DNA of 64,000 nt from Jacaranda mimosifolia (lineage: Eukaryota; Streptophyta; Magnoliopsida; Lamiales; Bignoniaceae), in NCBI GenBank assembly GCA_018894105.1, contig CM032121.1, positions 26,814,230 to 26,878,229 of the forward strand. Reading direction: 5' to 3'. Position numbers and translations under genes: made by a program. The notes under the pieces were generated by a model. The model was given only the letters and a program-made list of their open reading frames with translations. It had not been told where the DNA came from and ran no database searches. Position 1 is the stretch's first letter; each line of letters starts with the position of its first letter. Below are positions 44,368-56,720 of the stretch, one piece after another.

Positions 44368-47176
44368 TCAAATGCCCCGACCGGGAAGTGCCTACTTTTA
44401 GCTAAGGTGCTACTCACTCTATGCCACAAATCTTATGAATTACAAAAAATACATTTCTCAAAAGCCAAATTATTTAATCTTTACAAGCAAGGTCTAGAAG
44501 AGGTTCAACTATGAGCTGAAACATCACCCCACACTTAGCACTTCTATCACCCTTAATACCTTATGTGTTGCCTGGGCTAGTCTGTCTTCTTCACTTGTCC
44601 TTATCTGGGATAAAGAACGAAAGAAACAACAAGACAACATAAGTCCAAATGACTTAGTGAGACAGTTTAGCAATAACAATAGAGCGACAATTTCCCAAAT
44701 AGTATATAAGAGACAAGTAGAAGCATAAATATTTCCAGAAGTTGTGAGAGAAGGTTTTAGTCAAAATTTAAGGGGATCCAATTCACCACCATCCCATACC
44801 AGTGATGAGACTTCACAAAATCCACTATCTCTGACAAAGGTTTTAAGGTGTCAATATCAAATTAATAATTCAATCATTTACAAGTTAGCAAATATTTTCA
44901 AATAATAGCTATTGGTGGTTCTCCTACCTTATCTCTCTACTTTTAGAAACATAAAAATATTTATCCCTCGAGCCCGAATGATCGACTCGAATAATTAACA
45001 AATAGAAGACATGGCTAGCTACATGCCTCACCCCCCATAGCCAGCTACCTCCAGCCAACCACGAAGCCAAATGTATTTAATGGGGTATTGACTGACGGCT
45101 GGTCGCCATTGGTCCATTCTACCTGGTCCACTCACAGCCAATCCCAAGGCCCACCCCCAAGGTATCACATAATCAACATATCAAAGATATCCAACAACAT
45201 TTCACATAACACATCACTCCGCAACGACAATCGAAATTCGGATGCTCAACATTTGACCCATTTCCATAAAACGATCATGGCGATGACGGAACATGTATCT
45301 CAAATCTAGTGTTCTAGATAATATATCAAGTGGCCACGTTTATATACAAATTAATCCAGCACCGGCTGGTTTCCAGGAAAGTATGGCGATAAAATAATAT
45401 ACTTCAAAATCACTTTTTAGCATCCTCAACATAATCGCCAATTTCAAATAAAGCGATATCAATCAAAATTAACAAAAGCACTTCATATAGAAGGGTGATG
45501 TGGAGTACTATTTTCAACACATAGATTGAAAGAAAACAAATGACCAAGATATAGAAACAAGTATATATGTTCTTTCCCCCGCAAAGATTCTCACACTAAT
45601 GAGTATAAACTCACCTGGCAAATGCAGAGGAATTCCTAGTCGTATGGTCGCTCAGGTTCTGGCTCCCTAGTCAGTCAGAGAACTTTCATAAAATAACTTG
45701 AGTCATTATCTTATCAACCCTTTGAACCTTCAATACAAATACAACTAACATCTTTATTAAACTTAAGGTTATTCTGATACAGCCCCGATAATCCTTTAAT
45801 GTTTGGAAAGTCCATGACCTGATTCCCCATTCAATTCATAGTTTAGAATAAAATAGCCTAAACCAACGTTATTTTGTTTTCTGAATCATAATTCTTAAGT
45901 ACTTAAACATCTTTATCCAGTTCCTCGGTTACTTTAACTGTTCAATCATAATTTTCTTAGGTTTCAAGGTACACTGAAGTACTTAACATAGTCATACATC
46001 ATTGTTCTTGGCTCAACGAATTGGTAAACAAATAATTAGGATCTAACTTAAGGTCCTAATGGTAATTTTTTGGCCAATTAAGTTCAATATTATAATAATT
46101 ACGAAATTAATCCATAACTCGGGCTAAATTATAGTTTAACAGTCTCATTTTAGGTTATAATTAAACTTGATCCAAAACTTCAATTATGTTCAACAATTTA
46201 ATCAAATTAAAATTTGTTTATTGAAATTTACCCAAATTGGGTCGAACCAAAATCTAATCTCAAGTCAGGGATAGCTCAGATAAGCTTAAAACTCAATTCT
46301 GCGTAAACTGTACAAATGCCACCGCACAAGCTGCTGCTAGAGATGGGAACCAACACCTCCACTAGATACATCTTGTTGAGCCTAACAAAACCCCCAAAAT
46401 AATTTAAGAATTAGTGGTTGTTTGGGCAATCAATTGGTGGTCCAAAGTTGCGGCAAAATCCTATACCCCGCTGTCGACCACCACCATTAATTCTCCCACC
46501 GACACCAACCAAAACCTAAAATTGGGACCACCACCAGCCTACCCATCTCTTCGCAACCAAAACCCATTCAAACCTAACCACTTTCCGCCGTTGGAAGCGG
46601 TGGAACCGCCACCCTGCCGCGAGCTCGCGATAGCCTCCATTTTTCGACCATTTCACCGATTATTTTTGAATAATTTGGTATGGTTGTGCTCCTCTCAGCT
46701 AGAGGAATCCAACCACAATTTTACTTTCAAGTTTGGTGGTCGTCTTCCGGCGGCCGGGGGGTAGGGTTTGGGATACATTTTGAGAATTTGAAAATTTTCT
46801 ATCCTTAATCTTATATATCTAAATATATTTTTTAGCATTTTCATAGACCCCTAAACTTTTCACCATCTTTAACTAAGTCCCTAGAAACTTTAACTGCTTT
46901 CAGTTTATCATTTCAGTTAAGTCCTTTAACTTTGATCCTTCACACATTGGCCCATAATATTTCCATTTCTAGGCCATCAAGTCCAAATCTAATTATTCTG
47001 AAGTCCTTAAACTTTTATTTTGCTCACATTGACCCCCTAAACTTTATAACTTTAAACAATTAAGTCCCTTTCTTATTTATGATTAAATCCGTCAATTCTC
47101 AATATTTCTACCTAAACTTTAATTAATTTAATTTTTAATACACATAAATTGATACTCCAAAATTCAAGGTGTTACA
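44368..47176 (-). repeat. 3' LTR of gypsy-2
   Basis: About 2.8 kb, from TGTAACACCTTGAATTTTGG (minus strand, 47176) to 44368. The first bases at 44368 read TCAAATGCCCCGACC rather than a clean TG, so the outer end has mutated. A GC-richer part at 46440-46760 parallels 5400-5950 of the gypsy-1 LTR; the 116-codon antisense frame across it (46414-46764) is not conserved there. Confidence 0.75.
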
Positions 47177-49355
47177 ATTCCTCCCCCCTCCCCCCAATTA
47201 GAATTTGGTCCCTAGATTCTCATTTGAAATATAAAGGATCTCGTAGTGTCATCATATACTATTTTGTTATCTTCAAAGAAAATTTGTTGTGGATGCTTAT
47301 GTCTTTCAATCCAATTGGTCCCATATATTTTCTTCTCCTATTTCGAGTATCTCTTACATATCATAGAAAGGTGGGACTCCTTCTTAATAGGAATTTTTGT
47401 TGTGGGTTTCTCAGTTGCACATACTTGAGCATTCTATATTTTATTAAGTATTTGGGGTTATTTTCTGTGCCCCATGTCCCGCAAGATCATCTGGGTTATA
47501 TCTTATCTCTTGAGTCCTCCCAGTACCTATGAAATTGCTTCCTTCTAATCCCATATTCATCTTAAGCATAAGTATACTTGATATGTCCTTAAGTTTTCCA
47601 AAAAAAGATAAATTAATACCAAAATCAATCTATCCCTTTAGTTCTCAACATTTCTCACACATCTCGAGGTATCCAAAAATTAGCCCCTTTGCAGCCACTT
47701 TGATAAATGGATCTACGGCCTTAAGAAAATCACATTAGATGTGGATCGTTAAAGCTTAAGAAGCATGTATTCTCAATATATTCTTTGATCTTCTTCAGCT
47801 TACTGTGACCCCGACTTGGCATAATTAAAATTTCTATTTTCTTTCAAGGAATCATGTGTTTCATACCTCACTATGTAAAGGTTAACTTGTTCTAAAATCC
47901 AATGCTTAGATTCCATGTAGTACTTCTATTTCTTCTCGCCTTTTGGTTCGGATATCAGTACCTTAACTTAATATACTATAACCATAGTTTTCCAAGAAGT
48001 TCCATGGTTACGATAAATAACCCTAGTATACAAAGCAACCCAAGGCAACAAATTCTATATCTTGTATAGCGCAATCCTGTTTCCACAACCTGAATTCCTT
48101 ATGATACATGCTATCTCCCCTTTATAGCTAACCATTTGGTTGGTATGGGTTCATAAAAACTATCCTGCACATTCTGTAAGAACAATGGTAACTAACACAA
48201 GTTAACCTTTGTCCTTAGTTCGATCTTAAGTAAATTGTACATCATTATCTTGGGCCAAGTAATGTGCATGAAGCAAGGTATTACAATCTTATATTCAATG
48301 TGACTTGTTAGTTCCTTTCCTTGCCCCACAAGTCCTTATATTCCAATTGTCAACCCTTTCATAAACCTCCATGAATAAAGCCCAAGAAATTACTTGAAGT
48401 ACTTTCCATGAGATCTCTTACGATACCTTCAAAATTGCTGGCTTAATTGTGTTTATCACTATTCCACAAAAGTAGCATTTATCGCTAACCCATAACATAT
48501 TGTTTCGCTAGAGTTAGGTTCCAAATAAATGCCTTCCAAATTCTATCCAAATCTTACCAACCTAGTTGTGATCGTCAATAAGTCCTATGAGATAAACTAC
48601 AAGATCATCATATCATTTCTATTAAATTCTATGTTTGGCCTACTCGTTTCAAAGTCTTTTCCCAATATTGATTTAGGAAGTTGTCGCTAGCACCTATATT
48701 TTCTTGTTTATTTCCCACTAGAATACTCTCCACATGATGTTAACATCTATCAGTGATTATTCGCTGTGATACAAGTGACCTACATTTGTGTCCGACTGAT
48801 ACTTTGAATCAACATTAGTTTCTAGCATATCAAAATTTAGCTTGAAAGGATGGGCATAAATCAATTTAATCTACAACGTTCAACCCAAAGCGTTTAGAAT
48901 CAATGTGGAGGTTACTATATGAACATTTAAGGGTACCCAAGAATCACCATCACTCGCACATGATCATTAATACTATAGTTTTCTACTTACATAATACTTA
49001 CATCAAAAGTGACTGAGTCCAAACTTAATTCCCCTGAAATAGTATAACAAGTCATATACTTAGATCTCATGGACCACTTGCTTGCTTAAACTGTACTGAA
49101 AATAGAATTTATGATATCATCAGCATCAAAGTCCTAACAACACAAACAAGCACGAACCAAAAAGTTCAGTATAATCACATACCCAAAAAAAAACATAATA
49201 AATCCAAGTCTACGACTATCGTTTGCATCAAACCCACACAAGCATAAAAATTTATATGAATCATCCTAGAGTTCAAGCTTACATATATAATATTTCACAT
49301 AACCCAGCTAGATTTAGTACATCTGAAAACTAGTAACATAATTATTTACCGCCTC
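47177..49355 (-). other. Gypsy-2 interior, no recognisable coding domains
   Basis: A purine-rich stretch on the minus strand (GGGGGGAGGGGGGAGGAAT, about 47177-47196) next to the 3' LTR is the polypurine tract. The 2.2 kb interior shows no protease, polymerase or integrase motif that I can defend; open frames of 127 and 69 codons (47149-47738, plus) are antisense and unconvincing. No primer site is recognisable before 49356. Confidence 0.6.
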
Positions 49356-49718
49356 TGTGGCACCCCACTCAGGATAACCCTTAAACTAAGATGTCACCAA
49401 TTCATTCTTAAATCTAACCCATAAGACAGTCAATAGGCCCACAAGAAGGGATTTCTAAATCTATTAGAGATGGCAGTGGACTTCAGCTTAAAAAGACCTC
49501 AATATAAGTATTATATACATACCATCAAATCTAATTATTCTGAAGTCCTTAAACTTTTATTTTGCTCACATTGACCCCCTGAACTTCATAACTTTAAACA
49601 ATTAAGTCCCTTTCTTATTTATGATTAAATCCGTCAATTCTCAATATTTCTACCTAAACTTTAATTACTTTAATTTTTAATCAACTTAAATTGATACTCC
49701 AAAAATTAGGGCGTCACA
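49356..49718 (-). repeat. Truncated 5' LTR of gypsy-2
   Basis: Only 363 bp: the LTR end (revcomp TGTGGCACCCCACTCAGG) is joined near 49524 to the LTR start region. The junction falls at a CCATCAA word present on both sides in the longer LTR (compare 46974), suggesting a deletion of about 2.4 kb between short repeats. Confidence 0.78.
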
Positions 49719-49944
49719 TAGCTCATACCCAAGCTCAATCCGAAAGAGCCGCTAAGTGGTCAAGGAAGAGTCAAAGCATGAGGACCTAAGCATAAAGTTA
49801 CCATGGATCCTCAGGTCAAAAGATTAATTATATGCACTAGTGTAAGCTGGAGAACTTGTCACTACCAACTTGCTGCTATGGCTATCTAGTGGATTCTCCA
49901 AGTGGGTCTTCAGTGAACTTGTTCTCTAACAAGCACCCACTAAC

Positions 49945-51687
49945 TATTGGAATAGTACCCCGCAGCCAATTAGATTGGCATGTAAACTATTTCACTTGTG
50001 ATGCAATCTTGATTGAATGGTATTCATTAAAAATTGTCATTTTGATCTTATGCTTATATTACTTCATTGGCATTTGGTTAAAGCCCTTAGATCGCACAAG
50101 ACTCGGGACTTGGTCACGCACTTGGTGGTGATGATGAAATAAGTCTTACACAGTCATGATCTTAAATAGAAACATAGTTATTGAGGCTATTAGGGAGCTA
50201 ACAAATATCTTGTCTAAGGCCTCTTTCGGGAGATAGAAAATAGATGGACCATATTTGCATGGTAAGCATAAAGCTAGAATGGTTTGCCAAGAGCATATTC
50301 ATTTCAACCAATTAGTTGGCTCTATGGGCTTGAGGCTAGACATCAACCATGGAGATTGGCTACTCTTCAATTAATAGAATTTAGTTGAAAGAGTTATTGG
50401 TTTAAAGGAGTTTAAGCTAATGCAAATATTTTTCTATTAATTGAAAGAGTTATTGGTTCAAAGGAGTTTAAACTAATGTGAATATTTATATATTCTAAGT
50501 ATCACAATGATTGTGAGCTCATGTCCAATGAATGAGAAAACAAAATGGGCCATGCACAAAGGCCTAAAGGAAGCTCTATTTGACGGGGGAAATTTTCTAA
50601 GGAGTTAGAAAGTTCACCATTGCCCTTTTTATGGAGAAATCAGTTCACTAAGTTTTGATCATTTTAGCTTGATTAATTTAATTGTTAAATTTGATATTAA
50701 ATTAATCAAAATAGTTTAAGGAGTTAAATTAGACCAATTAAATTAAGGATTTAATTTAATCATAATTTAATTGGTGCCATATGACCATTAAATAGTCAAG
50801 TTAACTTAAAGAGTTAAGTTAGTTGACTTAAGGTGTTAAGTCAAGTTAATTAATTAAATTAAAGGGTTAATTTAATTAATATGAGGAATTAGTTTTGGAG
50901 GGAAATTTAAATGAAGAAGTTCATTTGAGGTTAATTTAGAATTAATTCAAAAGACATTTCATGAGATGAAATGCATATTCAAATTAAATCCAAATGCAAG
51001 TGAAATTCACATTTCACACGCAAGTGGATTGCCAAGTTGGCAAACCACGTCATGGAGGGTGTGGTGCCAACTAGCATCATACTATCCTATCTATAAATAG
51101 AGATGTGGCCGCCCATGAGGAACACAAGAATGCTATATTCCATTTTTCCCTCCAAAAAGTGTGCTTCACTCATGTATTGAAGTTTCACACATTCCTCATC
51201 AAATGCTCTCCCTATTTTCGACCCTCCCACTCCTTTTTGCTCTAGTTCTCTAGTTTATGGGAGGTATATTTGAACTTTGATTGGGTGTGTTGATCATAAC
51301 ATTAGAGGCTTCATATTTGGGGGGCTTTTGTTCTTGAAGATCCACTGTTGTCCAACGACTTTGGATTTAGAATTGGAGGCCTTGCCGTGCTTAGATTTGG
51401 TTGAAATTTTAAGTGGAAGTTCTCAAGTGTGTTTAGGATCCCTCTGCAAAATTTTAGCCAATTTGGAGTTGATTTGGTTGGTCAATTTTTGGCTTGATTC
51501 TGTTGTGCGTGGATAGACATTTTGAAGTGTTCATTAGTGATTCTACCATTGGATTACGCATTCAAGTTTAGTTTTTGCCTTTAAATCCTTATTAAATTCA
51601 TTATTAGATCCTTGATTTGGAGTAGACAAGTTTTATTTAGCTTTTTTGTGGTTTTATAATTGGATCTTTGGGCTACTCCTTACTTCA
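49945..51687 (+). repeat. Copia LTR next to the copia-3 primer site
   Basis: Begins TATTGGAATAGTACCCC, loses about 350 bp at 50166 (GATCTTAAA joined to TAGAAACATAG), then runs to GGCTACTCCTTACTTCA. An internal stretch around TTGAAAGAGTTATTGGTT is duplicated (50390-50480). The part after 50167 is probably the remaining 5' LTR of copia-3, while 49945-50166 may belong to a different copy; this is inference. Confidence 0.75.
51059..51100 (+). promoter_or_regulatory. Inverted repeat plus TATA box in copia-3 5' LTR
   Basis: GTGTGGTGCCAA with CTAGCATCATAC (51059-51082; two arm mismatches relative to other copies) and CTATAAATAG at 51091-51100. Confidence 0.7.
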
Positions 51688-51689
51688 AA

Positions 51690-51702
51690 TGGTATTAAAG
51701 CC
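51690..51702 (+). other. Primer-binding site of copia-3
   Basis: TGGTATTAAAGCC, two bases after the LTR end. It differs from the canonical TGGTATCAGAGCC (initiator Met tRNA) by two transitions, C to T and G to A, consistent with deamination of methylated cytosines. Confidence 0.85.
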
Positions 51703-53985
51703 TAATCTATGCTTTAATTTAGATTTTTATTGGATTGATTCATGTGATGAATTGATCTATATCACCAAATACCTAATTTAATTCATGAATATTGAGCATT
51801 CGGTTGATTTTGTATGTGGCTCCTTTGTTGATGAATTGAAATATGCTACTATGTGTTTTAAATGTTTATTCATATGTTAGTATGATTTTAATTCATAGAT
51901 GTTAATGTTAAATGTTGATTTAGCATTGATTTATGTTATATGTTGATATAGCATGTTTAATTTGGCCTTAAGGTATTTTGATCATTTTAGGATCCAATTT
52001 GATTGGAGTTAATTGTAGATTTTTGGAGAATGATGATTCTCACTTTTGTTTGATTTTTGAAGCATGTTTAAGCACTTTAATTTTTAGGTTTTAAAGGTGT
52101 TTATAACATGGAAATTTGTCAAAATTTGTATGAAATTATGTTATGGAGGTGTCCGTATGGTTTGGAGTGGCAAAAACACAAAATAGTGCTTAGTTGATTG
52201 GTGCATGTTGTAGCAAGGCTACCACCTTGCCTGGTACCAAATAGGCACGGCTGTGAGCAAGCCTTGTGCATGCCTACTACATGCCCAGCCGGCCGGCCAG
52301 GCAATAGCCCGCCTAAGGTCACCCTAGAACCCACTTGTGTGCTATTTTGGTGTTTTTGGCCTATCAAACTTGATTATTTCATCCTTATTTTGATGCACAA
52401 ATGTTGTGTAAGTTTCAAAATTATGTTTGACATCTTTGCATGCTTTTAAAGTCTTGTTAAAGTTAATCCTCAGTTTAGTGCAAAAATGAGATGCATAAGT
52501 TTTATGCTTATTTTTGCTAGTTAATTAATTGTTTATGAAATAAGTATTTAATTTGTTGAATTGAATGTCAATTCTTATTTATTGTTTATTTAATTGTTGA
52601 ATGGATGATGAATGAATGGGGATGAACATGAGCCTTTAATATTGATTTTATTTGTTTCAAGTTTGGGGCTTGCATGCCTTCTATAAATTTTTATTTCGTA
52701 AATATTATGAGAGTAGAATTACTAGGAGTGAGGATTTCGTTTCTCATGTAAATGTTGCAAGGAGACGAGAAGACCATTGGAGGCATGAAGAACCATGAAT
52801 GTATGGGATACATTTATGTAATAGCTAGATTTAATCAACCTACTAAAAAATAACTAAGTAATGCACCTGTGGCTCTAAAATGCGCTACTTGGTTAAGGCT
52901 CATGGTTATCCCACCCTAGGAGCATGCTAAGCACATTTACTTGTTTATACTTTCTTTATCCTATTGACATATGAGATGCATGGTTAGGATATAGAGAACC
53001 TAAATAAGAGAAAATAAAATTGATGAAATCTTTGCAATCAAGAAAATCCTTCCACTTAGTCTAAGTGCTTTCAAAATATTAAGTCAAAATAGATACAAAT
53101 TAAAAAGAGTTTTAATTAATCCATGTCTTCTACCAATAGTATGTGACATGAGATGCTACTACATTTGCATGATGTCTCATGAGTCGTAGGTCACGTTTAT
53201 GGTGGAAAGTTATGCTCACATACTTAGCGTACAATGAACATTTAATTTGATGTTTCCTATGCATTGTCTCACGAGTTATGGAATGCCATAGTGAGGTTTT
53301 GAATCAAAGATCAATTGGTAGGTCTGATTTAACACCTAGTAGTGTAGATGTCGCATACGTCGTTGGTCTATAGGGAAAGTGAGGCAAAACATATCAAGAG
53401 TTGCATAGAGATGCAATTAGCAAAAGTTCCTTACCTTATGATTGTTTGTGGATGTTTCACGAGTCGTGTGTCCACTACAAGTCTTTTGGGCCTTGATTCT
53501 CACTAGGAAATGAGATTTTATGAATTCCTAAAGGGGGTGAGGAATTTGATAAAATAGTGGGAGAAAAACATGCTTCAAAGTCCATGAACATGTTTTCAAT
53601 ATCAATATTCAATCACATGCTTGTATTCTCTCTTTTGCCTTTGAAGATTTATGAAATCTCAAGAATGGCTATAAATCCACTAAACATCATTTTGGAAACC
53701 AATGGACCAACCAGGCCAAACTTTCACAAGTAACTAAACCTCAAAATTGTTCTAGATTCTGAGAAAATGATAAATGTCCTATATCAAGGTGCTCTTAATC
53801 CCATTGGGATTGATGCGGATCAAGAGACACGTGAAATGTACTCGAAAAGGGTTGAGAATCACTACCTAATCCATTATCTCATGATGGCATCTATCAACTT
53901 CAAAAGCCTCACGACCACATGAAACATACCACGATTTATTGCTTGCTAGAGTTGTATAGCAAATAAGGTATAAGAGATCATGTTG
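51703..53985 (+). other. Long non-coding leader of copia-3
   Basis: About 2.3 kb without a credible frame, matching the copia-2 leader (30183-32200). It contains a GC-rich patch (52200-52330, with CCGGCCGGCC) and spaced CACGAGTCGT-like motifs near 53175, 53267, 53351 and 53455. Confidence 0.75.
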
Positions 53986-54460
53986 TCAAAGGAGATTTTT
54001 CAAGCTAGAATGAATTAGGGGTCATGTGTCCTCGACTACGATCTAAAGATGATTGGACTTGAGAAGCTCTTCAACTTAGATATAGTGATGGATAATGATC
54101 TCTATGAGGATTTGATCCTCACATCCTTGCCTAATTTATTTGACCAAAGTGTTGGTCTGGGAGGAAACAACCATGACAAGGGCAAACCACAAATGATTGC
54201 TTCCTTCTCCTACTCTAAAGGCCCCAAAGGCAAGTAGAAAGGGGGCAAGAATAAGAAATTTTCTTTTTAAGAGAAAACAAACATTTAAAGCATCCAGTGG
54301 ATTCAAGAAGATTATAGATGATATAGTTAATGCTACTTGTTTCTACTTTGGCAAGAAAGGCCATTGGAAGAGGTGTTGCAAGGAATACCTTGCAACCCTT
54401 AGGAAGGGTATGTACTTTATTGAAGTGCACCTAAAGATGAATTTGTCATCATAGATATAT
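53986..54460 (+). pseudogene. Copia-3 gag remnant
   Basis: Frames at 54049-54237 and 54197-54454 cover the C-terminal half of gag. The first has IGLEKLFNLDIVM and LILTSLPNLFDQSV, typical of the plant copia gag; the second a lysine-rich stretch and the zinc knuckle CFYFGKKGHWKRCCKEYL. In the knuckle the second Cys of C-x2-C is Phe, while His and the last Cys are kept. A frame shift separates the two frames, and the N-terminal part (53990-54045) contains a stop. Confidence 0.9.
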
Positions 54461-54830
54461 GATATTACATGTGGGTCTCATTTTTGTAATTTGTTATAAA
54501 GAATGGAAAGAAGAATTAATCTTGGTAGTGGGGATATGATCTACTGCCTTGGCAAAGGAGCAAGAGTTGCGGCCAAAGCCGAAGGCGTATAATAAGTTAG
54601 ACTTACGGAACTCCTTATTTGTATAGGATCTTTGTTATTATGTACCGAATCTTGTTAAGAACATTATTTGAATTCCCATTTTGGATGGCGAAGGATTTGA
54701 TTCTTCTATGGGAAATTGAAGGCATTAAAAAATAGTTCTTTAATTGCTATTGGTACACTTAAAAATGGATTGTACATTATGAATTCTCAATCATCACTAA
54801 TGCACATTCAACAAAGTAAAAGAAAATTAG
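54461..54830 (+). pseudogene. Copia-3 protease remnant
   Basis: Pieces YDITCGSHFCN near 54460 and YCLGKGARVAAKAEG near 54540-54590 match the copia aspartic protease (D-T-G-C-x-S-H-I active site; GNGARV later). The active-site D-T-G-C has become D-I-T-C. It would have matured the polyprotein. Stops follow before the pre-integrase region. Confidence 0.78.
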
Positions 54831-55540
54831 ATATCCAAAAGATGCCATGTTATGGCATGCAAGACTTGGACATATTTTCAAAAAAATAGGATGACAAGTT
54901 TGAAGCCCTCAAAGCACTAAACATTAGTGGCACAAAGGATTTTCCTACTTGTAAATCTTATTTAAATGAAAAAAATGACCAAAGCTCCTTTTTTAGGATA
55001 AATGGAGCAGACCACGGACCACAAGTCCTTTAAATTTAATCCATACAGATGTTTGTAGACCACTAAGAGTTAATGCTAGAGGTGGCTTTTCATACTTCAT
55101 CACTTTCACCGATAATCATACTCTGTTTGGACACGTGTATCTTATGAAGTACAAGTCCGAAGCTTTTAAAATGTTCAAAGAGTATAGGAATGAAGTAGAA
55201 AAGCAACTGGGACTAAGTATTAAAGATCTTCGATTGGATCGAGGAGAAGAATACTTGAGTACGGAATTCTTGGATTATCTAAAGGAGAATGGGATTCTCT
55301 CTCAATAGACTTCACTCGGCACACCCAACACAATGGAGTAGCGGAGAGGATAAATTGTACCTTATTGGACATGATATGTTCCATGATAGCTTCACCAATA
55401 TGTTTATATCCTTTGGGGGGTACACCATAGAAACGGCATCGAGGCTAATAAATATAGTACCCTCAAAGTCGGTGCCAAAAACACTGCATGAGATGTGGTA
55501 TGACAAAGCACTTTCTTACTGTTTCTAAGAGTTTGGGGGT
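54831..55540 (+). pseudogene. Copia-3 pre-integrase and integrase
   Basis: MLWHARLGHIF near 54845-54885 marks the zinc region, with later cysteines damaged. The core follows: LIHTDVCRPLR (first Asp kept), YFITFTDNHT, LRLDRGEEYLST (second Asp kept), and after a stop at 55308 HNGVAERINCTL with the catalytic Glu kept. The frame 55289-55528 carries SKSVPKTLHEMWYD, the start of the C-terminal region. All three catalytic residues survive, in contrast to copia-2, but stops and shifts break the domain. Confidence 0.9.
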
Positions 55541-55867
55541 CTCCCATTTACATCAAATGGTTAGTGGGAGACAAGTTGGATGCTAGATCTACCTTGTGCA
55601 TGTTTGTGGGATACCCAAGAGTGTCTTTGGGTTATTGCTTTTATGATCCCTCAGAACAAAAGGTGTATGTTTCAAGAAATGCCACATTTTTGGAAAAGAA
55701 ATCTTTTTAGATAGAAATGGTGTTGTTGTTGAACTTGATAAAGTTCAAGATAATCAAAACATCTCACAAGTGGTAGAAATAAGTGAATGTCAAGAGCCTA
55801 ACACATAACCTCTAGAAGGTCGGACTGAATAAAAAAGCAACCCAAAAGGTTCAGATTTCTTCATGAG
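55541..55867 (+). pseudogene. Copia-3 integrase C-terminus / linker
   Basis: KLDARSTLCMFVGYPRVSLG near 55575-55640 and the QEPNT linker near 55790, equivalent to 27274-27681 of copia-1, with several shifts. Confidence 0.78.
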
Positions 55868-56720
55868 ATGGGCCATTCGGATAGTGATCCGAAGACCTAT
55901 GAGGAAGATATGTTGGACATAAATTCAAGACATTGGATAGACGCCATGAAATCCAAAATGGACTCCATAGACTTCAACAAAGTATGGAATTTGGTAGATC
56001 CACCGGAGGGTATAGTACCCATCGGTTGCAAATGGTTTTGTAAGCAAAAGCTAGGAGTCAATGGAGAGGTTACGACCTTTAATGTGCGACTAGTGGCAAA
56101 AGGTTGCACTTAAAAACTCGGTATTAATTTCGAGGGAACTTTTTCACCAATCGCTAGGCCTAAGTTCAATCGAATTTTGCTTGCCATAGCTATATATTAT
56201 GCTATGAGATATGGAAAATAGATGTAAAGACCACTTTCCTTAATGGAAACATTGAAGAAGAAATGTATATAGAGCAACCACAAGGTTTTACATCCAAAGA
56301 GAATGAGCAAAAGGTTTGCAAACTCAAAAAGTCTATTTATGGACTTAAACAAGCGTCTCAAAGTTGGAACATACATTTTGATAACACAAGTAAATCATTT
56401 GGCTTTATCAAAAATGTGTATGAACCTTATGTGTAGAAGAAGGCTAGTGGGAGTAGCATATAGTTTACTGTGTTTTATGTCGATAACATTCCTCTCATTA
56501 GGAATAAGAGAGAAATATTAGAGTGTACTGAAGCATAGTTATCTATACAATTCTCCATGAAGGATTTGGGATAAACATCCTTCATATTAGGAATACGAAT
56601 TTATAGAGATAGATCAAAAAATATGTTGGGGCTTTCCCAAATACCGTACATTGACAAGATACTAAAGAGGTTTAGTATAGAGGAATCCAAGAAGGGATTC
56701 ATTCCTATAGGACATTGTCT
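55868..56720 (+). pseudogene. Copia-3 reverse transcriptase remnant
   Basis: The frame 55868-56113 begins the domain: WIDAMKSKMDSIDFNKVW, PIGCKWFCKQKLGVNGE, FNVRLVAKG. Beyond a stop come GINFEGTFSPIARPK, MDVKTTFLNGNIEEEMY, GLKQASQSWNIHFD, the catalytic box as YVDN at 56476-56487 (second Asp changed), and MLGLSQIPYIDKILKRFS near 56620-56680. It is the best preserved polymerase in the window by length but is clearly dead. Confidence 0.92.

Larger units (their letters stand above)
44368..49718 (-). mobile_element. Gypsy-2, Ty3/gypsy LTR element related to gypsy-1, minus strand, decayed
   Basis: Flanked by a perfect 5-bp duplication TAGCT (44363-44367 and 49719-49723). The minus-strand order is a short 5' LTR (49718-49356), interior (49355-47177), polypurine tract, 3' LTR (47176-44368). 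LTR starts TGTGACGCCC and TGTAACACCT resemble TGTAACACCC of gypsy-1, and both elements share TTTGATGGTATGTA...AGTATT and GAGAAT(C/T)T(A/G)G(G/A)GACCA(A/G)ATTCT blocks. Coding content is not recognisable. Confidence 0.82.
42679..49944 (-). repeat. Inverted copia LTR split by gypsy-2
   Basis: Starts with a reverse-complemented LTR end (TGAAAGAAGGTGCAAGCC at 42679), runs to 44367, and resumes at 49724-49944 after gypsy-2. Joined, it reads AAGTAGCTCATACCC as in the minus LTR at 62038. It stops at CACCCACTAAC (49944), short of the LTR start, where a plus LTR begins. Its TATA-proximal inverted repeat is at 43317-43340. Confidence 0.85.

Noticed and set aside
46414..46764. 116-codon frame in gypsy-2
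   Set aside because: It lies antisense within an LTR and the matching part of the gypsy-1 LTR does not keep it open.
47149..47532. 127-codon frame in gypsy-2 interior
   Set aside because: Antisense to the element, hydrophobic and Tyr/Phe-rich as expected from T-rich DNA, no domain recognised.
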